Positions 22,792 through 30,545 of a stretch of DNA of 33,724 nt are shown one piece after another. A program made the position numbers and the translations under genes. Each line of letters opens with the position of its first letter. Position 1 is the stretch's first letter. Under the pieces are notes generated by a model. That model had not been told where the DNA came from. It saw only the letters and a program-made list of their open reading frames with translations, and did no database searches. Source of the stretch: Acidimicrobiia bacterium (GTDB lineage: Bacteria; Actinomycetota; Acidimicrobiia; Spongiisociales; UBA5794); the NCBI GenBank assembly GCA_030431785.1, contig JAUIIM010000016.1, positions 1 to 33,724 of the forward strand, read 5' to 3'.

Positions 22792-23727
22792 ATGGCGGAA
22801 GAAGCGCTGGTAGACCACGACGTGGTCGCAATGCCGCACGTATCGAACAGCTCGGATTCGATCATCGATGTCGCGATGCGACATGCGGAACGAGGATCGG
22901 ATCGGGTTCCCGGGTCGGTGGTCGTCGACCTTCGGGTGGTCGAGGACACCGAAGACATCACGATCGAATTCGATGTGTTCGAACCGTCGTCACCCGCACT
23001 CGACCTCGAACGCCTTGTTGCGATCCCGCTCGAACCGGTCGTCGAGCCTCCTGTGGAGGAGCGCCCCGTCGACAGTCGTCCAGCCCTCATCCCATCGCGT
23101 ATCGGAGGACTCGCAACCGCATCGGCACCGCTACGCGCCGTGAAACGGGCATTCGACTTACTCATCGCATCGACGCTCGTGGTCTTGCTCTCGCCCGTGT
23201 TCGCTGTCGTCGCGATCGCGGTGAAACTCACCTCGCCGGGTCCGGTGTTCTACCGTTCCCAACGCGTCGGTCGCAACGGCACGGAGTTCGGCTTCCTGAA
23301 GTTCCGAACCATGCGTACGGGGGCCGACAAGGAGAAGGCCGCGTTGGCATCGCTCAATGAGAAGCGGGGTCCGGTGTTCAAGATGAAGAACGACCCGCGG
23401 ATCACGCCGTTCGGAGCCTTCCTGCGCAGGACGAGCCTCGACGAGTTGCCACAGTTGCTCCATGTGATCTCGGGACGTATGAGCCTCGTCGGGCCCCGGC
23501 CTCCACTCCCTGCTGAGGTCGCCAAGTACTCGGCCCGCGAAGCACAGCGTCTGCTCGTCCGCCCCGGTCTCACGTGTATCTGGCAGGTGTCCGGTCGCTC
23601 GGATATCGAATTTGATCAGTGGGTCGACATGGATCTGGAGTACGTGCGGACCTGGTCGCCGTGGCTCGACCTCAAACTCCTCGTGCTGACCGTCCCCGCG
23701 GTGTTGAGCGGTCGCGGCGCCTACTGA
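22792..23727 (+). CDS. Initiating polyprenyl-phosphate sugar-1-phosphate transferase (WbaP/CpsE C-terminal type)
   Basis: A 311-residue phosphoglycosyl transferase that should start repeat-unit synthesis by moving a sugar-1-phosphate from an NDP-sugar to undecaprenyl phosphate. The catalytic core begins at VKRAFDLLIAS (118-128) with one re-entrant membrane helix (about 122-146), then GRNGTEFGFLKFRTM, the catalytic D217-E218 in SLDELPQL, SLVGPRPPL and PGLTCIWQVSGRS. The usual four N-terminal membrane helices and CoA-binding-like domain are missing; instead there are about 115 acidic, soluble residues. The ATG at 22792 has GGAAGG 3-4 nt upstream; the frame is open further back, but that would run through the predicted promoter and leader. 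Confidence 0.92.
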   Translation: MAEEALVDHDVVAMPHVSNSSDSIIDVAMRHAERGSDRVPGSVVVDLRVVEDTEDITIEFDVFEPSSPALDLERLVAIPLEPVVEPPVEERPVDSRPALIPSRIGGLATASAPLRAVKRAFDLLIASTLVVLLSPVFAVVAIAVKLTSPGPVFYRSQRVGRNGTEFGFLKFRTMRTGADKEKAALASLNEKRGPVFKMKNDPRITPFGAFLRRTSLDELPQLLHVISGRMSLVGPRPPLPAEVAKYSAREAQRLLVRPGLTCIWQVSGRSDIEFDQWVDMDLEYVRTWSPWLDLKLLVLTVPAVLSGRGAY

Positions 23728-24428
23728 GGCTCCTTAGGCTCGCCAATCGGCAGGTCTGCTTCCGTCACCTCGACGACGATCTCGTCCAGTGATTTCCGGC
23801 GTAGGTCGGGAACCCGGCAATCGTCGGCCGCATAACCGATGGGGAACAAGATGAACGGTCGTTCGGAGTCCGGCCGTCCCAGGAGGTCCTTGAGGAATCG
23901 CATCGGGCTCGGCGTGTGGGTGAGTGTCGAGAGTCCCATGCGATGGAGCGCATCGATGAACATCCCGCAGGCGATCCCGACGGATTCCTTGACGTAGTAG
24001 TGGTGCTGCCGGGTCCCGTCCGCCTTGGTGCCGTATCGCTGCTCGAACACGACGACGATCCACGGGGCGGTCTCGAGAAACGGCTTTCGCCAGTCGGTTC
24101 CGAGCGGCTCGAGATCCTGTCGCCAATGCTCCGGGAGTCTGCCGCCCTCGTAGTTCGTCCTTTCCTCTTCCTCGGCTGCGAGGCGGATGCGTCGCTTGAC
24201 CTCGGGGTCACCAGTGACGACGAACGTCCACGGCTGCATGTGTGCGCCGGATGGTGCGGTCGATGCTGCGGCGATCGCCGCGTCGATCATCTCCCGCGGC
24301 ACCGGTCGTTCGGAGAACGCCCGCACGGAGCGTCGTGCGTCCATCTCCTCGAAGACCGATCGAGCGACATCGATCCGCTCTCCATCTCGGATTGGGAGGT
24401 CGTTGTACGGCTGGGTCGGAAAGGACAT
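23721..24428 (-). CDS. Nitroreductase-family flavoprotein of the iodotyrosine deiodinase type
   Basis: A 235-residue FMN enzyme. The FMN-binding stretch DARRSVRAFSERPVP (30-44) and the block ASTAPSGAHMQPWTFVV (55-71) match animal and bacterial iodotyrosine deiodinases very closely. The residues that hold the amino-acid part of halotyrosine in that family, Glu, Tyr and Lys of an active-site lid, are present as E89, Y93 (EERTNY) and K115 (DWRKPFL). Other matches are HYYVKESVGIACG and LTHTPSP near the flavin N5. It may remove halogens from halogenated tyrosines or phenols. The ATG at 24428 is preferred because TAGTGT lies 8 nt upstream; a GTG at 24440 would lie inside that box. Its 3' end overlaps the convergent sugar transferase by 7 nt. 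Confidence 0.88.
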   Translation of the reverse strand: MSFPTQPYNDLPIRDGERIDVARSVFEEMDARRSVRAFSERPVPREMIDAAIAAASTAPSGAHMQPWTFVVTGDPEVKRRIRLAAEEEERTNYEGGRLPEHWRQDLEPLGTDWRKPFLETAPWIVVVFEQRYGTKADGTRQHHYYVKESVGIACGMFIDALHRMGLSTLTHTPSPMRFLKDLLGRPDSERPFILFPIGYAADDCRVPDLRRKSLDEIVVEVTEADLPIGEPKEPQ

Positions 24429-24436
24429 CGCGTCGG

Positions 24437-24442
24437 ACACTA
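24437..24442 (-). promoter_or_regulatory. -10-like box just upstream of the deiodinase-like gene
   Basis: On the minus strand TAGTGT (24442-24437) is 8 nt before the ATG at 24428, and no Shine-Dalgarno is present. This fits a leaderless or near-leaderless start. Confidence 0.4.
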
Positions 24443-24511
24443 GTCGGGGGTGCGAGGGAGACTGGCGCTGTCCTTGCCGTACCCTCAGAAGTCCCGAGAC
24501 CCCCGGTCATC

Positions 24512-24739
24512 ATGAATTTCATCGCTTGGACCCCCATCTTCATCGCCGTCGTGATCTTCACGATCTGGTGTTTGTGGCATATCGCCACCCATGACGTCCC
24601 GTTCATGCCCAAATGGGGATGGTCCATCCTCGTCATCGTCGCCATGCCGCTCGGGGGCCTCGTCTACGTTCTGGTAGCGGTGCTCGATGCGGGGGAGTAC
24701 CGGGCGGACGCCGAGGGTCGCAAGCACCCGGACGCCTGA
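24512..24739 (+). CDS. Small PLDc_N-type membrane protein
   Basis: A 75-residue protein with two membrane helices (about 3-24 and 36-60) joined by a short loop (IATHDVPFMPKWGW). The pattern matches the PLDc_N domain, the N-terminal membrane hairpin of cardiolipin synthases, which also occurs as stand-alone small proteins in actinobacteria. TACCCT at 24480-24485 may be its -10. It ends 7 nt before the ABC-F gene, so the two are probably co-transcribed. Function unknown. Confidence 0.75.
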   Translation: MNFIAWTPIFIAVVIFTIWCLWHIATHDVPFMPKWGWSILVIVAMPLGGLVYVLVAVLDAGEYRADAEGRKHPDA

Positions 24740-24746
24740 CGTTCCC

Positions 24747-26387
24747 ATGGCGATCGAAGTAGCCAACGCCGTCTTCCTCTATCCCGACGGCACCCCGGTC
24801 CTGGACGAGTTGTCGTTCAAGGTGCCCACGGGTTCGATCACTGCGCTTGTCGGACCGAACGGGGTCGGGAAGACGACGATCCTGAATCTCATCGCCGGCG
24901 ACCTGGAACTCGATGAGGGCACGATTCGCTCGGACACCGAGATCGGCTACATGCGTCAGAATCCGGGATTCGACGACGACGAACAAGCCACGGTCCGGGA
25001 TGCGGTTGCCCTGTCGTTGCCCAAGAACCTGCGGCCGCTCCACGATGACCTCCACCGCCTGTACCGCGAGCTCGCCGACGGCGCCGAGGTTGGTGCCGAT
25101 CTCGGCGACACCCTGGAGCGTTGGCAACAGATGGGTGGGTACCAAGAAGAGGGCTCGTGGGATCAGATCACCACCGCAGTGCTGGGGGAGCGGTACGCCG
25201 ATGTCGCCGATCGTCCGTTGAGCACGCTATCGGGAGGGGAGCGGAAGGCGATCATTCTCCGCGCCTACCTGTTGTCATCGGTTCCGACCCTGATCCTCGA
25301 CGAGCCAGACAACTTTCTCGACCTCTTCTCGAAAGATTGGCTTGAGGCCGAACTGCGTCGAACTTCGAAGACAGTGCTCATGGTGTCCCACGACCGGACA
25401 CTGCTGACGAACGCGGTCGATCGGATGATCGTGCTCGAGCACAACGGATCGTGGGTCCACCAGGGAAACTATGCGACGTTCCGGCGTGCGCGACGGGAAC
25501 GTATCGAGCGGCTTGCGAAGGACCTGTCGTTGTGGCAGCGGGAAGAGCGTCGTCTCCACCGCGACTACATGCGGTGGAAAGAGAAGGCAGGGAGCTCGGA
25601 AGCGGCCGCACAGCGGATGCGTGTCGCACAGGCCCGGTGGGAGCGATATCGGGACGAGGGCCCACCGGAGCTACCCCCACCCGAACGCGAGATCAATCCG
25701 CAATTCCGCGGCTCCCGTGCAGGGAAAGAGGCGATCCGGATCACGAACTTCGAAGTGCCGGACCTGATCCTGCCGTTCGACCTCAAGGTCTACCACGGTG
25801 ATCGCATCGCACTCCTCGGCGAAAACGGCGTCGGGAAATCGACCCTGTTCAAACGGTTGGTCAGGGGAGACCTGCCCGACGGTGCAGAGGTGCGGTACGG
25901 CCCGAACGCTGTTGCCGGCTATTTCTCCCAGGAGAACACGTTGCCCGACGAGGACGGGAGCCTCCACGCCATCTTGGGAAGGGAGTATCCCAACGATCAG
26001 GTCATCCTCAACACCCTGGGTCGATACGGGCTCGCCCGTCATGCACGCCACCGATACACGCAGCTGTCCGGTGGCCAGAAGGCGAGAGTCCAGCTGATGT
26101 TTCTCGAACGCGAGGAGCCAAATCTGCTGTTCCTCGACGAGCCGACGGACAACCTGGACCTCGAGTCGATCGAGGTGATCGAGCGGGTGCTGCTCGACCT
26201 CGACGCCACACAGATCGCGATCACCCACGATCGCGAATTCACGCGTGTGTTCGACCGGTGGATCGTCTTCGACAAAGACGGTTTGGTCGGGGAGGTACTC
26301 GACAGGGAGAAGGCGATCCGCATCGTCAGTGGTCGACGGTTCTCCCTTCTCGACGAAGACGGTGTCAAGCTGCTGACGCGGTACTGA
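24747..26387 (+). CDS. ABC-F family ATPase
   Basis: A 546-residue soluble protein with two ABC ATPase domains and no membrane part. Walker A motifs are GPNGVGKTT (36-44) and GENGVGKST (about 357-365); signature motifs are LSGGERKA and LSGGQKAR. The two domains are joined by a charged helical linker (about 245-310) like the P-site tRNA-interaction arm of ABC-F proteins. The Walker B/D-loop regions read LDEPDNFLD and LDEPTDNLD rather than the common DEPTNHLD. ABC-F proteins act on the ribosome: relieving stalls, controlling initiation or protecting against antibiotics. Which one applies is not evident. There is no RBS, and it probably depends on the gene before it. Confidence 0.92.
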   Translation: MAIEVANAVFLYPDGTPVLDELSFKVPTGSITALVGPNGVGKTTILNLIAGDLELDEGTIRSDTEIGYMRQNPGFDDDEQATVRDAVALSLPKNLRPLHDDLHRLYRELADGAEVGADLGDTLERWQQMGGYQEEGSWDQITTAVLGERYADVADRPLSTLSGGERKAIILRAYLLSSVPTLILDEPDNFLDLFSKDWLEAELRRTSKTVLMVSHDRTLLTNAVDRMIVLEHNGSWVHQGNYATFRRARRERIERLAKDLSLWQREERRLHRDYMRWKEKAGSSEAAAQRMRVAQARWERYRDEGPPELPPPEREINPQFRGSRAGKEAIRITNFEVPDLILPFDLKVYHGDRIALLGENGVGKSTLFKRLVRGDLPDGAEVRYGPNAVAGYFSQENTLPDEDGSLHAILGREYPNDQVILNTLGRYGLARHARHRYTQLSGGQKARVQLMFLEREEPNLLFLDEPTDNLDLESIEVIERVLLDLDATQIAITHDREFTRVFDRWIVFDKDGLVGEVLDREKAIRIVSGRRFSLLDEDGVKLLTRY

Positions 26388-26392
26388 ACCGC

Positions 26393-26430
26393 TAGGGTGC
26401 CCGCAACGAAGGCTCGATGAGACCGGGAGG
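26393..26430 (+). promoter_or_regulatory. Possible -10 and RBS of the VOC gene
   Basis: TAGGGT (26393-26398) right after the ABC-F stop could be a -10, and GGGAGG (26425-26430) is a good Shine-Dalgarno 5 nt before the TTG at 26436, which fixes that unusual start codon. Confidence 0.4.
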
Positions 26431-26435
26431 TCACC

Positions 26436-26813
26436 TTGGAATTGGGAGCATTCTCGATGAGCCTGTCCGTCGCCGACATGGCGAAGTCGTTGGCGTTCTA
26501 CACCGAACTCGGGTTTGAACCGATTCCGGACGCGGGGGACGGGGAGCACTGGCAGATGCTCAGGAACGGAACGACGACGATCGGGCTCTTCCATGGCATG
26601 TTCGAAGGGAACATCCTGACGTTCAACCCGGGATGGGACGCCGAGAACCAGGCAGTCGACGACTACATCGACGTCCGGACGATTCGTGACCACCTTGCCC
26701 AAGCCGGGGTGGAGATCGTCCAGGACACGACCGCAGATAGTCCAGCGGGACCGGCGAGCTTTGTCATATCGGATCCCGATGGCAACACGATCCTCGTGGA
26801 CCAGCACATCTGA
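26436..26813 (+). CDS. VOC/glyoxalase superfamily protein
   Basis: A 125-residue protein of the vicinal oxygen chelate fold. It has two beta-alpha-beta-beta-beta units: SMSLSVADMAKSLAFYTELGFEP (7-29) and the second ending ASFVISDPDGNTILVDQHI, in which the conserved DPDGN turn is present. Members include glyoxalases, extradiol dioxygenases and resistance proteins. The substrate cannot be told, and the usual metal ligands are not all obvious. TTG start chosen from the GGGAGG site. Single-gene unit between the ABC-F gene and the secreted dehydrogenase. Confidence 0.85.
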   Translation: MELGAFSMSLSVADMAKSLAFYTELGFEPIPDAGDGEHWQMLRNGTTTIGLFHGMFEGNILTFNPGWDAENQAVDDYIDVRTIRDHLAQAGVEIVQDTTADSPAGPASFVISDPDGNTILVDQHI

Positions 26814-26840
26814 TCCGTACCCCCATCTCGACGACGCGGG

Positions 26841-26846
26841 TATGGT
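26841..26846 (+). promoter_or_regulatory. -10 box of a probable leaderless promoter (SLH-dehydrogenase gene)
   Basis: TATGGT (26841-26846) ends exactly 6 nt before the ATG at 26853; there is no ribosome binding site. Confidence 0.55.
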
Positions 26847-26852
26847 CTGTCC

Positions 26853-28583
26853 ATGCGTAGGTGTCTCGGGTTCTTGGTGGTGTTCCTCCTTCTCCTCATT
26901 CCCGGTGTCGCGAGCGCTGGTGTACTGCCTCCCGGGGGAACCTTCATCGACGATGATGACGACGTGCACGAGGGCTATATCGAGGCGCTCGTCGCCGAGG
27001 GCATCGTCCAGGGCTGCAATGCCGTGTACGGCGACGAATATTGCCCCGACGATGATGTGTCCCGTGCGGAGATCGCTGCGCTCGTCGTCCGGGCCCTCGG
27101 GATCACGGACGACGGTGGTAAGGACTGGTTCGTCGATGACGACGGCAAGTGGTACGAAACCGACGTGAACCGTCTCGCCGCGGCCGGGATTGTCACCGGC
27201 TGCAACGAGGCGGGCACACACTATTGCCCCGAGGATTCCGCGACGAGGGCGGAGATCGCCGTCATCTGGACGCGTGCTTGGAATTACACGGACCCGGGGC
27301 CGGGGGACTTCTTCGATGATGATGACGGCACCTGGTACGAGCCGTATGCGGACCTATTGGCCAATGCAGGGATCACGATGGGTTGCAATCCATCAGGAAC
27401 CTTGTTCTGTGGCGAGTCGACGACGAAGCGGAACGAGATCGCATCGTTCACCGGTCGTGCCGAGGGCCTGACGGAGATGGTGCCGCCCCCTCGGATCCCA
27501 CTGATGAACACGGTCCACACCGGATTGGCACGACCGTTGTTCCTCACGTCGCCTCCCGGCGACGATCGACAGTTCATCGTCCTCAAGGATGGGCGCATCC
27601 TGCTCGCCAAGGATGATGTGATCCAAGCACAGCCGTTCCTCGATATGCGTGCCTTGGTCTCGACCGAGGGGGAGCGAGGTCTCCTCGGATTGGCCTTCCA
27701 TCCGGACTACGACACGAACGGAAAGTTCTACGTGTCCTACACGGACACCGCAGGAGACTCCCGTATTCGCGAGTATCGACGGTCGTCCAATCGGGATCTG
27801 GCAAATCCTGGCTTTGCGGTCGACATCATCGAGATCGACCAGCCGAACCAATACACGAATCACAACGGCGGGATGATCGCATTCGACCCGAACGGGTACC
27901 TGCTGATCGGCATGGGTGACGGGGGAGGATCTGGCGATCCCTTCGACCACGGTGAAGACCCGACGACACCGTTGGGGGCAATCTTGCGCATCGATCCGAT
28001 CGTGGATGCGTTTCCGGCTGATTCGACCCGACACTATGCGATCCCGGCGTCGAACCCGTTCGTCGGAACGGCGGCCGGAGCCGACGAGGTGTGGGCGTAC
28101 GGTGTACGAAACCCGTGGCGATTCTCGGTCGATCATGTTGCCGAGCGCCTGTACATCGGCGATGTCGGTCAGAACGCCCGTGAGGAGATCAATGTCGCTG
28201 ATGTCGACGAGGCTGGCTTGTTCTACGGGTGGAACCACACGGAGGGCACCCTGTGCTACGAGCCGTCCTCTGGGTGTAACACGGCGAACACGACGTTTCC
28301 CGTGTATCAGTATGGCCGTGGCGGCGGTTGCTCGGTGACCGGCGGGTACGTGTATCGGGGCCGCGAGCTGCCGCAGCAGATCGGACACTATTTCTTCTCT
28401 GATTTCTGTGGAGGCGACCTGTGGAGCTTCGAGGTGACGCCTGGCGGTGCCGTGTCGAATTTCACCGAGTGGTCCCAGTTCGGCGACCTGGGAAGCGTCA
28501 CGAGCCTCGGAACGGACGGATCCGAGCGTCTCTACGTGATCACCGATGGTGGGACCATCTACCGGTTCACGCATCTCCCGTAG
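26853..28583 (+). CDS. Secreted SLH-repeat protein fused to a PQQ-dependent sugar dehydrogenase-type beta-propeller
   Basis: A 576-residue protein. Residues 1-22 are a signal peptide ending VASA. Three SLH-like repeats follow (about 31-83, 92-143, 153-204). Each starts with an Asp run (FIDDDDDV, WFVDDDGKW, FFDDDDGTW) and holds a Cys pair (GCN...C at 55/64, 117/125 and 178/186), so each repeat may carry a disulfide and a calcium site. Residues about 213-576 form a six-bladed propeller of the soluble glucose/sorbosone dehydrogenase type, with RGLLGLAFHPDY, the catalytic-type NHNGG (H337), GVRNPWRF and YIGDVGQN. It should oxidise sugars outside the cell, with PQQ as cofactor, while the SLH part attaches it to the envelope. 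PQQ dependence is inferred; some relatives lack it. Confidence 0.92.
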   Translation: MRRCLGFLVVFLLLLIPGVASAGVLPPGGTFIDDDDDVHEGYIEALVAEGIVQGCNAVYGDEYCPDDDVSRAEIAALVVRALGITDDGGKDWFVDDDGKWYETDVNRLAAAGIVTGCNEAGTHYCPEDSATRAEIAVIWTRAWNYTDPGPGDFFDDDDGTWYEPYADLLANAGITMGCNPSGTLFCGESTTKRNEIASFTGRAEGLTEMVPPPRIPLMNTVHTGLARPLFLTSPPGDDRQFIVLKDGRILLAKDDVIQAQPFLDMRALVSTEGERGLLGLAFHPDYDTNGKFYVSYTDTAGDSRIREYRRSSNRDLANPGFAVDIIEIDQPNQYTNHNGGMIAFDPNGYLLIGMGDGGGSGDPFDHGEDPTTPLGAILRIDPIVDAFPADSTRHYAIPASNPFVGTAAGADEVWAYGVRNPWRFSVDHVAERLYIGDVGQNAREEINVADVDEAGLFYGWNHTEGTLCYEPSSGCNTANTTFPVYQYGRGGGCSVTGGYVYRGRELPQQIGHYFFSDFCGGDLWSFEVTPGGAVSNFTEWSQFGDLGSVTSLGTDGSERLYVITDGGTIYRFTHLP

Positions 28584-28618
28584 TCCTTCCTTCGTGGGAC
28601 AAAGCGCCCATAATCCAT

Positions 28619-28628
28619 GTTATGTAAC
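28619..28628. repeat. Small dyad GTTA-TG-TAAC
   Basis: GTTA (28619-28622) and TAAC (28625-28628) with CCA and TGG a few bases outside form an imperfect palindrome in the 103-nt gap before a small membrane protein gene. It might be an operator. Nothing else clear in this gap except the CATACT box. Confidence 0.25.
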
Positions 28629-28674
28629 ACTGGGACGATCAGAAGATAGATATGCCCGTCCCCTCCTCGTCTGT

Positions 28675-28680
28675 CATACT
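28675..28680 (+). promoter_or_regulatory. -10-like box 6 nt before a small membrane protein gene
   Basis: CATACT (28675-28680) stands exactly 6 nt before the ATG at 28687, matching the spacing of four other genes, although its first base is C instead of T. Confidence 0.4.
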
Positions 28681-28686
28681 TCGGGG

Positions 28687-28863
28687 ATGAGTCGCTTCGA
28701 TTCGCCCCTTGGTCTCGCCATCCTCATGGCAGCGGCGCTCGTGCTCGCCACCGCCATCCTGTCTGTCTGGCTCGACATGGATGCGACGGACTACCTCGTT
28801 GCTGGGATCGGTGGCGCAATCGGCGGCTTCGTCGGTGGCTCCCTTCGCCGTCGACGCGAATAG
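28687..28863 (+). CDS. Small membrane protein
   Basis: A 58-residue protein with two hydrophobic segments (about 8-27 and 36-52, the second glycine-rich: GIGGAIGGFVGG) and a basic end (LRRRRE). No family recognised. Support comes from the leaderless-type -10 spacing, the hydrophobic pattern and the positive C-terminus. It ends 6 nt from the convergent small membrane gene. Confidence 0.6.
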   Translation: MSRFDSPLGLAILMAAALVLATAILSVWLDMDATDYLVAGIGGAIGGFVGGSLRRRRE

Positions 28864-28869
28864 GTGCGT

Positions 28870-29085
28870 CTACGAGTACCCGGTCAGGAAGACGACCACG
28901 ATGAGTGCTCCGAGGCCGATCCACAGGGTCAGCGGGACGATGACCGCCCACCCCATGCTCTGCTTCGCCGGTATCGGACTGTCGTCTTGTGTAGCGTCGT
29001 CGACTACTCCCCGACGCGTGTCCATGAGGCCGGTCTTCCCCTCGGTCGTCGTGTCGGGTGTCGTGTTCGGCAGTTCGTTGTCCAC
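28870..29085 (-). CDS. Small single-helix membrane protein
   Basis: A 71-residue protein. Residues 1-45 are polar, rich in Thr, Asp and Glu (VDNELPNTTPDTTTEGKTG...). Residues about 46-69 form one membrane helix ending in TGYS. The GTG start at 29085 is preferred because GAGGAG lies 8 nt upstream. No family recognised. It is read divergently from the photolyase gene, 92 nt apart. Confidence 0.6.
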   Translation of the reverse strand: MDNELPNTTPDTTTEGKTGLMDTRRGVVDDATQDDSPIPAKQSMGWAVIVPLTLWIGLGALIVVVFLTGYS

Positions 29086-29177
29086 GGTTCGTGCTCCTCG
29101 TTTTGGATACCGATGTCCTACCCGCCCGTACGGTGGTCTACACATCCGGTCGACCGTTTGGCAGCGAATCCGTACCG

Positions 29178-30533
29178 ATGACCAATGCATTGCTCTGGGT
29201 TCGTAACGACGCACGGCTCGACGACAATCCTGCCCTCGACGGTGCGATTGGCTCGCTGAGCGCGGGTGGGCGGCTCACCGTCCTGTTCGTCCTCGATCCG
29301 CGACTCGTCGATCACGTCGCTCCCCCACGTCGTGCGCTCTTGATCGCCGGATTGCGGGATCTCGACGCTTCACTCACGGAGTTCGGTGGGCGTTTGTTGG
29401 TGCGCCACGGCGATCCCGCTGTGCTCGTGCCCGAGACCGCTGCGACGATCGGGGCTCCCGATGTGTGGGTAAACCGATCGATCACCCCCTTCGGGCGTTC
29501 ACGCGATCAACAGGTGCAACGGGCAATTCCTCTTCGAACGATGGACGGTACGACGACGGTACCCCCCGATCAGATACGGACCGGCGGCAACACGCCCTAT
29601 CGCGTCTTCACCCCGTACTGGAGGTCTTGGACCGACCACACCACTCCCCCAACGCTGCATCCGTCAGTCGATGGTCGTATCGCCGCCAATCACGGCGACG
29701 GAGTCCCCGACAGCGACACGGAGGCGCCGATGGCCGGAGGCGAGTCAGCTGCGAGGGGCAGGCTTGCGTCGTTCGCTGACGTCATCGACAGCGGCTACAC
29801 AGAGATGCGCGACGACGTCACCGGTGGTGTTGCGTCCGGCCTGTCGGTCGACCTGAAGTACGGCTGGCTCGGTCCACGGCGTGTCCTTGACGTCGTCGGC
29901 GTCGGTACGGACGACCGTGATGCATTCCGCCGTCAGGTCGCATGGAGGGACTTCTACGCCCAGGTGATGTACGAGTGGCCCGAGACCCTCGAGCAACCGT
30001 TCCAACCGAAGTTCTCATCGCTCCAGTGGCTTGACGATCCTGGCGACATCGAAGCCTGGAAGACAGGCGCGACCGGGTTCCCCATCGTCGACGCGGCCAT
30101 GCGTCAGCTCGTGGCGACCGGTCGGCTGCACAATCGGCTTCGCATGGTGGCTGCATCGTTTCTCACCAAGGACCTGCTGGTCGACTGGCGGATCGGTGAA
30201 CGGTTCTTCCGACACCACCTGCTCGACGGTGACACCGCGCAGAACGTCGGGAACTGGCAGTGGGTGGCCGGGACGGGTGCCGATGCCGCCCCGTACTTCC
30301 GCGTCTTCAACCCCACAACACAATCTCGGAGGTGGGACCCGACAGGGGCCTACATCCGCCGCTGGGTTCCCGAACTTCGGTCGCTGTCAGATCGGACCAT
30401 TCACGAGCCGTCATCGTCCTCGCCCGAAGAACTGGCCGATGCTGGGGTGCGGCTTGGTCTGGACTACCCGGCGCCGATCATCGATCACGGATGGGCGCGC
30501 GATCGTGCATTGGCGGCCTACGGGAGGATCTGA
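29178..30533 (+). CDS. phr: Deoxyribodipyrimidine photolyase (class I, cryptochrome/photolyase family)
   Basis: A 451-residue photolyase that repairs UV-made cyclobutane pyrimidine dimers using light and FAD. The N-terminal Rossmann domain (ALLWVRNDARLDDNPAL, about 4-20) binds the antenna chromophore. The C-terminal helical domain carries the FAD and DNA site: TGFPIVDAAMRQL (about 298-310), NRLRMVAASFLTKDLL, and the W-rich NWQWVAGTGADAAPYFRVFNP. Residues of the electron-transfer Trp chain are present in that stretch. Length is that of class I CPD photolyases. TACGGT at 29129-29134 may be a -10, with a leader of about 40 nt; no good RBS is seen. A 6-4 photolyase or cryptochrome role is less likely but cannot be excluded. 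Confidence 0.93.
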   Translation: MTNALLWVRNDARLDDNPALDGAIGSLSAGGRLTVLFVLDPRLVDHVAPPRRALLIAGLRDLDASLTEFGGRLLVRHGDPAVLVPETAATIGAPDVWVNRSITPFGRSRDQQVQRAIPLRTMDGTTTVPPDQIRTGGNTPYRVFTPYWRSWTDHTTPPTLHPSVDGRIAANHGDGVPDSDTEAPMAGGESAARGRLASFADVIDSGYTEMRDDVTGGVASGLSVDLKYGWLGPRRVLDVVGVGTDDRDAFRRQVAWRDFYAQVMYEWPETLEQPFQPKFSSLQWLDDPGDIEAWKTGATGFPIVDAAMRQLVATGRLHNRLRMVAASFLTKDLLVDWRIGERFFRHHLLDGDTAQNVGNWQWVAGTGADAAPYFRVFNPTTQSRRWDPTGAYIRRWVPELRSLSDRTIHEPSSSSPEELADAGVRLGLDYPAPIIDHGWARDRALAAYGRI

Positions 30534-30545
30534 GGCGCAAACCCG

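Noticed and set aside
25671..27221. 516-codon minus-strand open frame under the ABC-F, VOC and SLH genes
   Set aside because: No domain, no RBS, and it crosses three well-supported plus-strand genes.
27393..28574. 393-codon minus-strand open frame opposite the sugar dehydrogenase
   Set aside because: Antisense to a propeller domain with clear motifs; no independent support.
28584..28686. Possible tRNA or small RNA gene in the gap after the SLH-dehydrogenase
   Set aside because: No cloverleaf arms or T-loop consensus; only a small dyad and a -10-like box.
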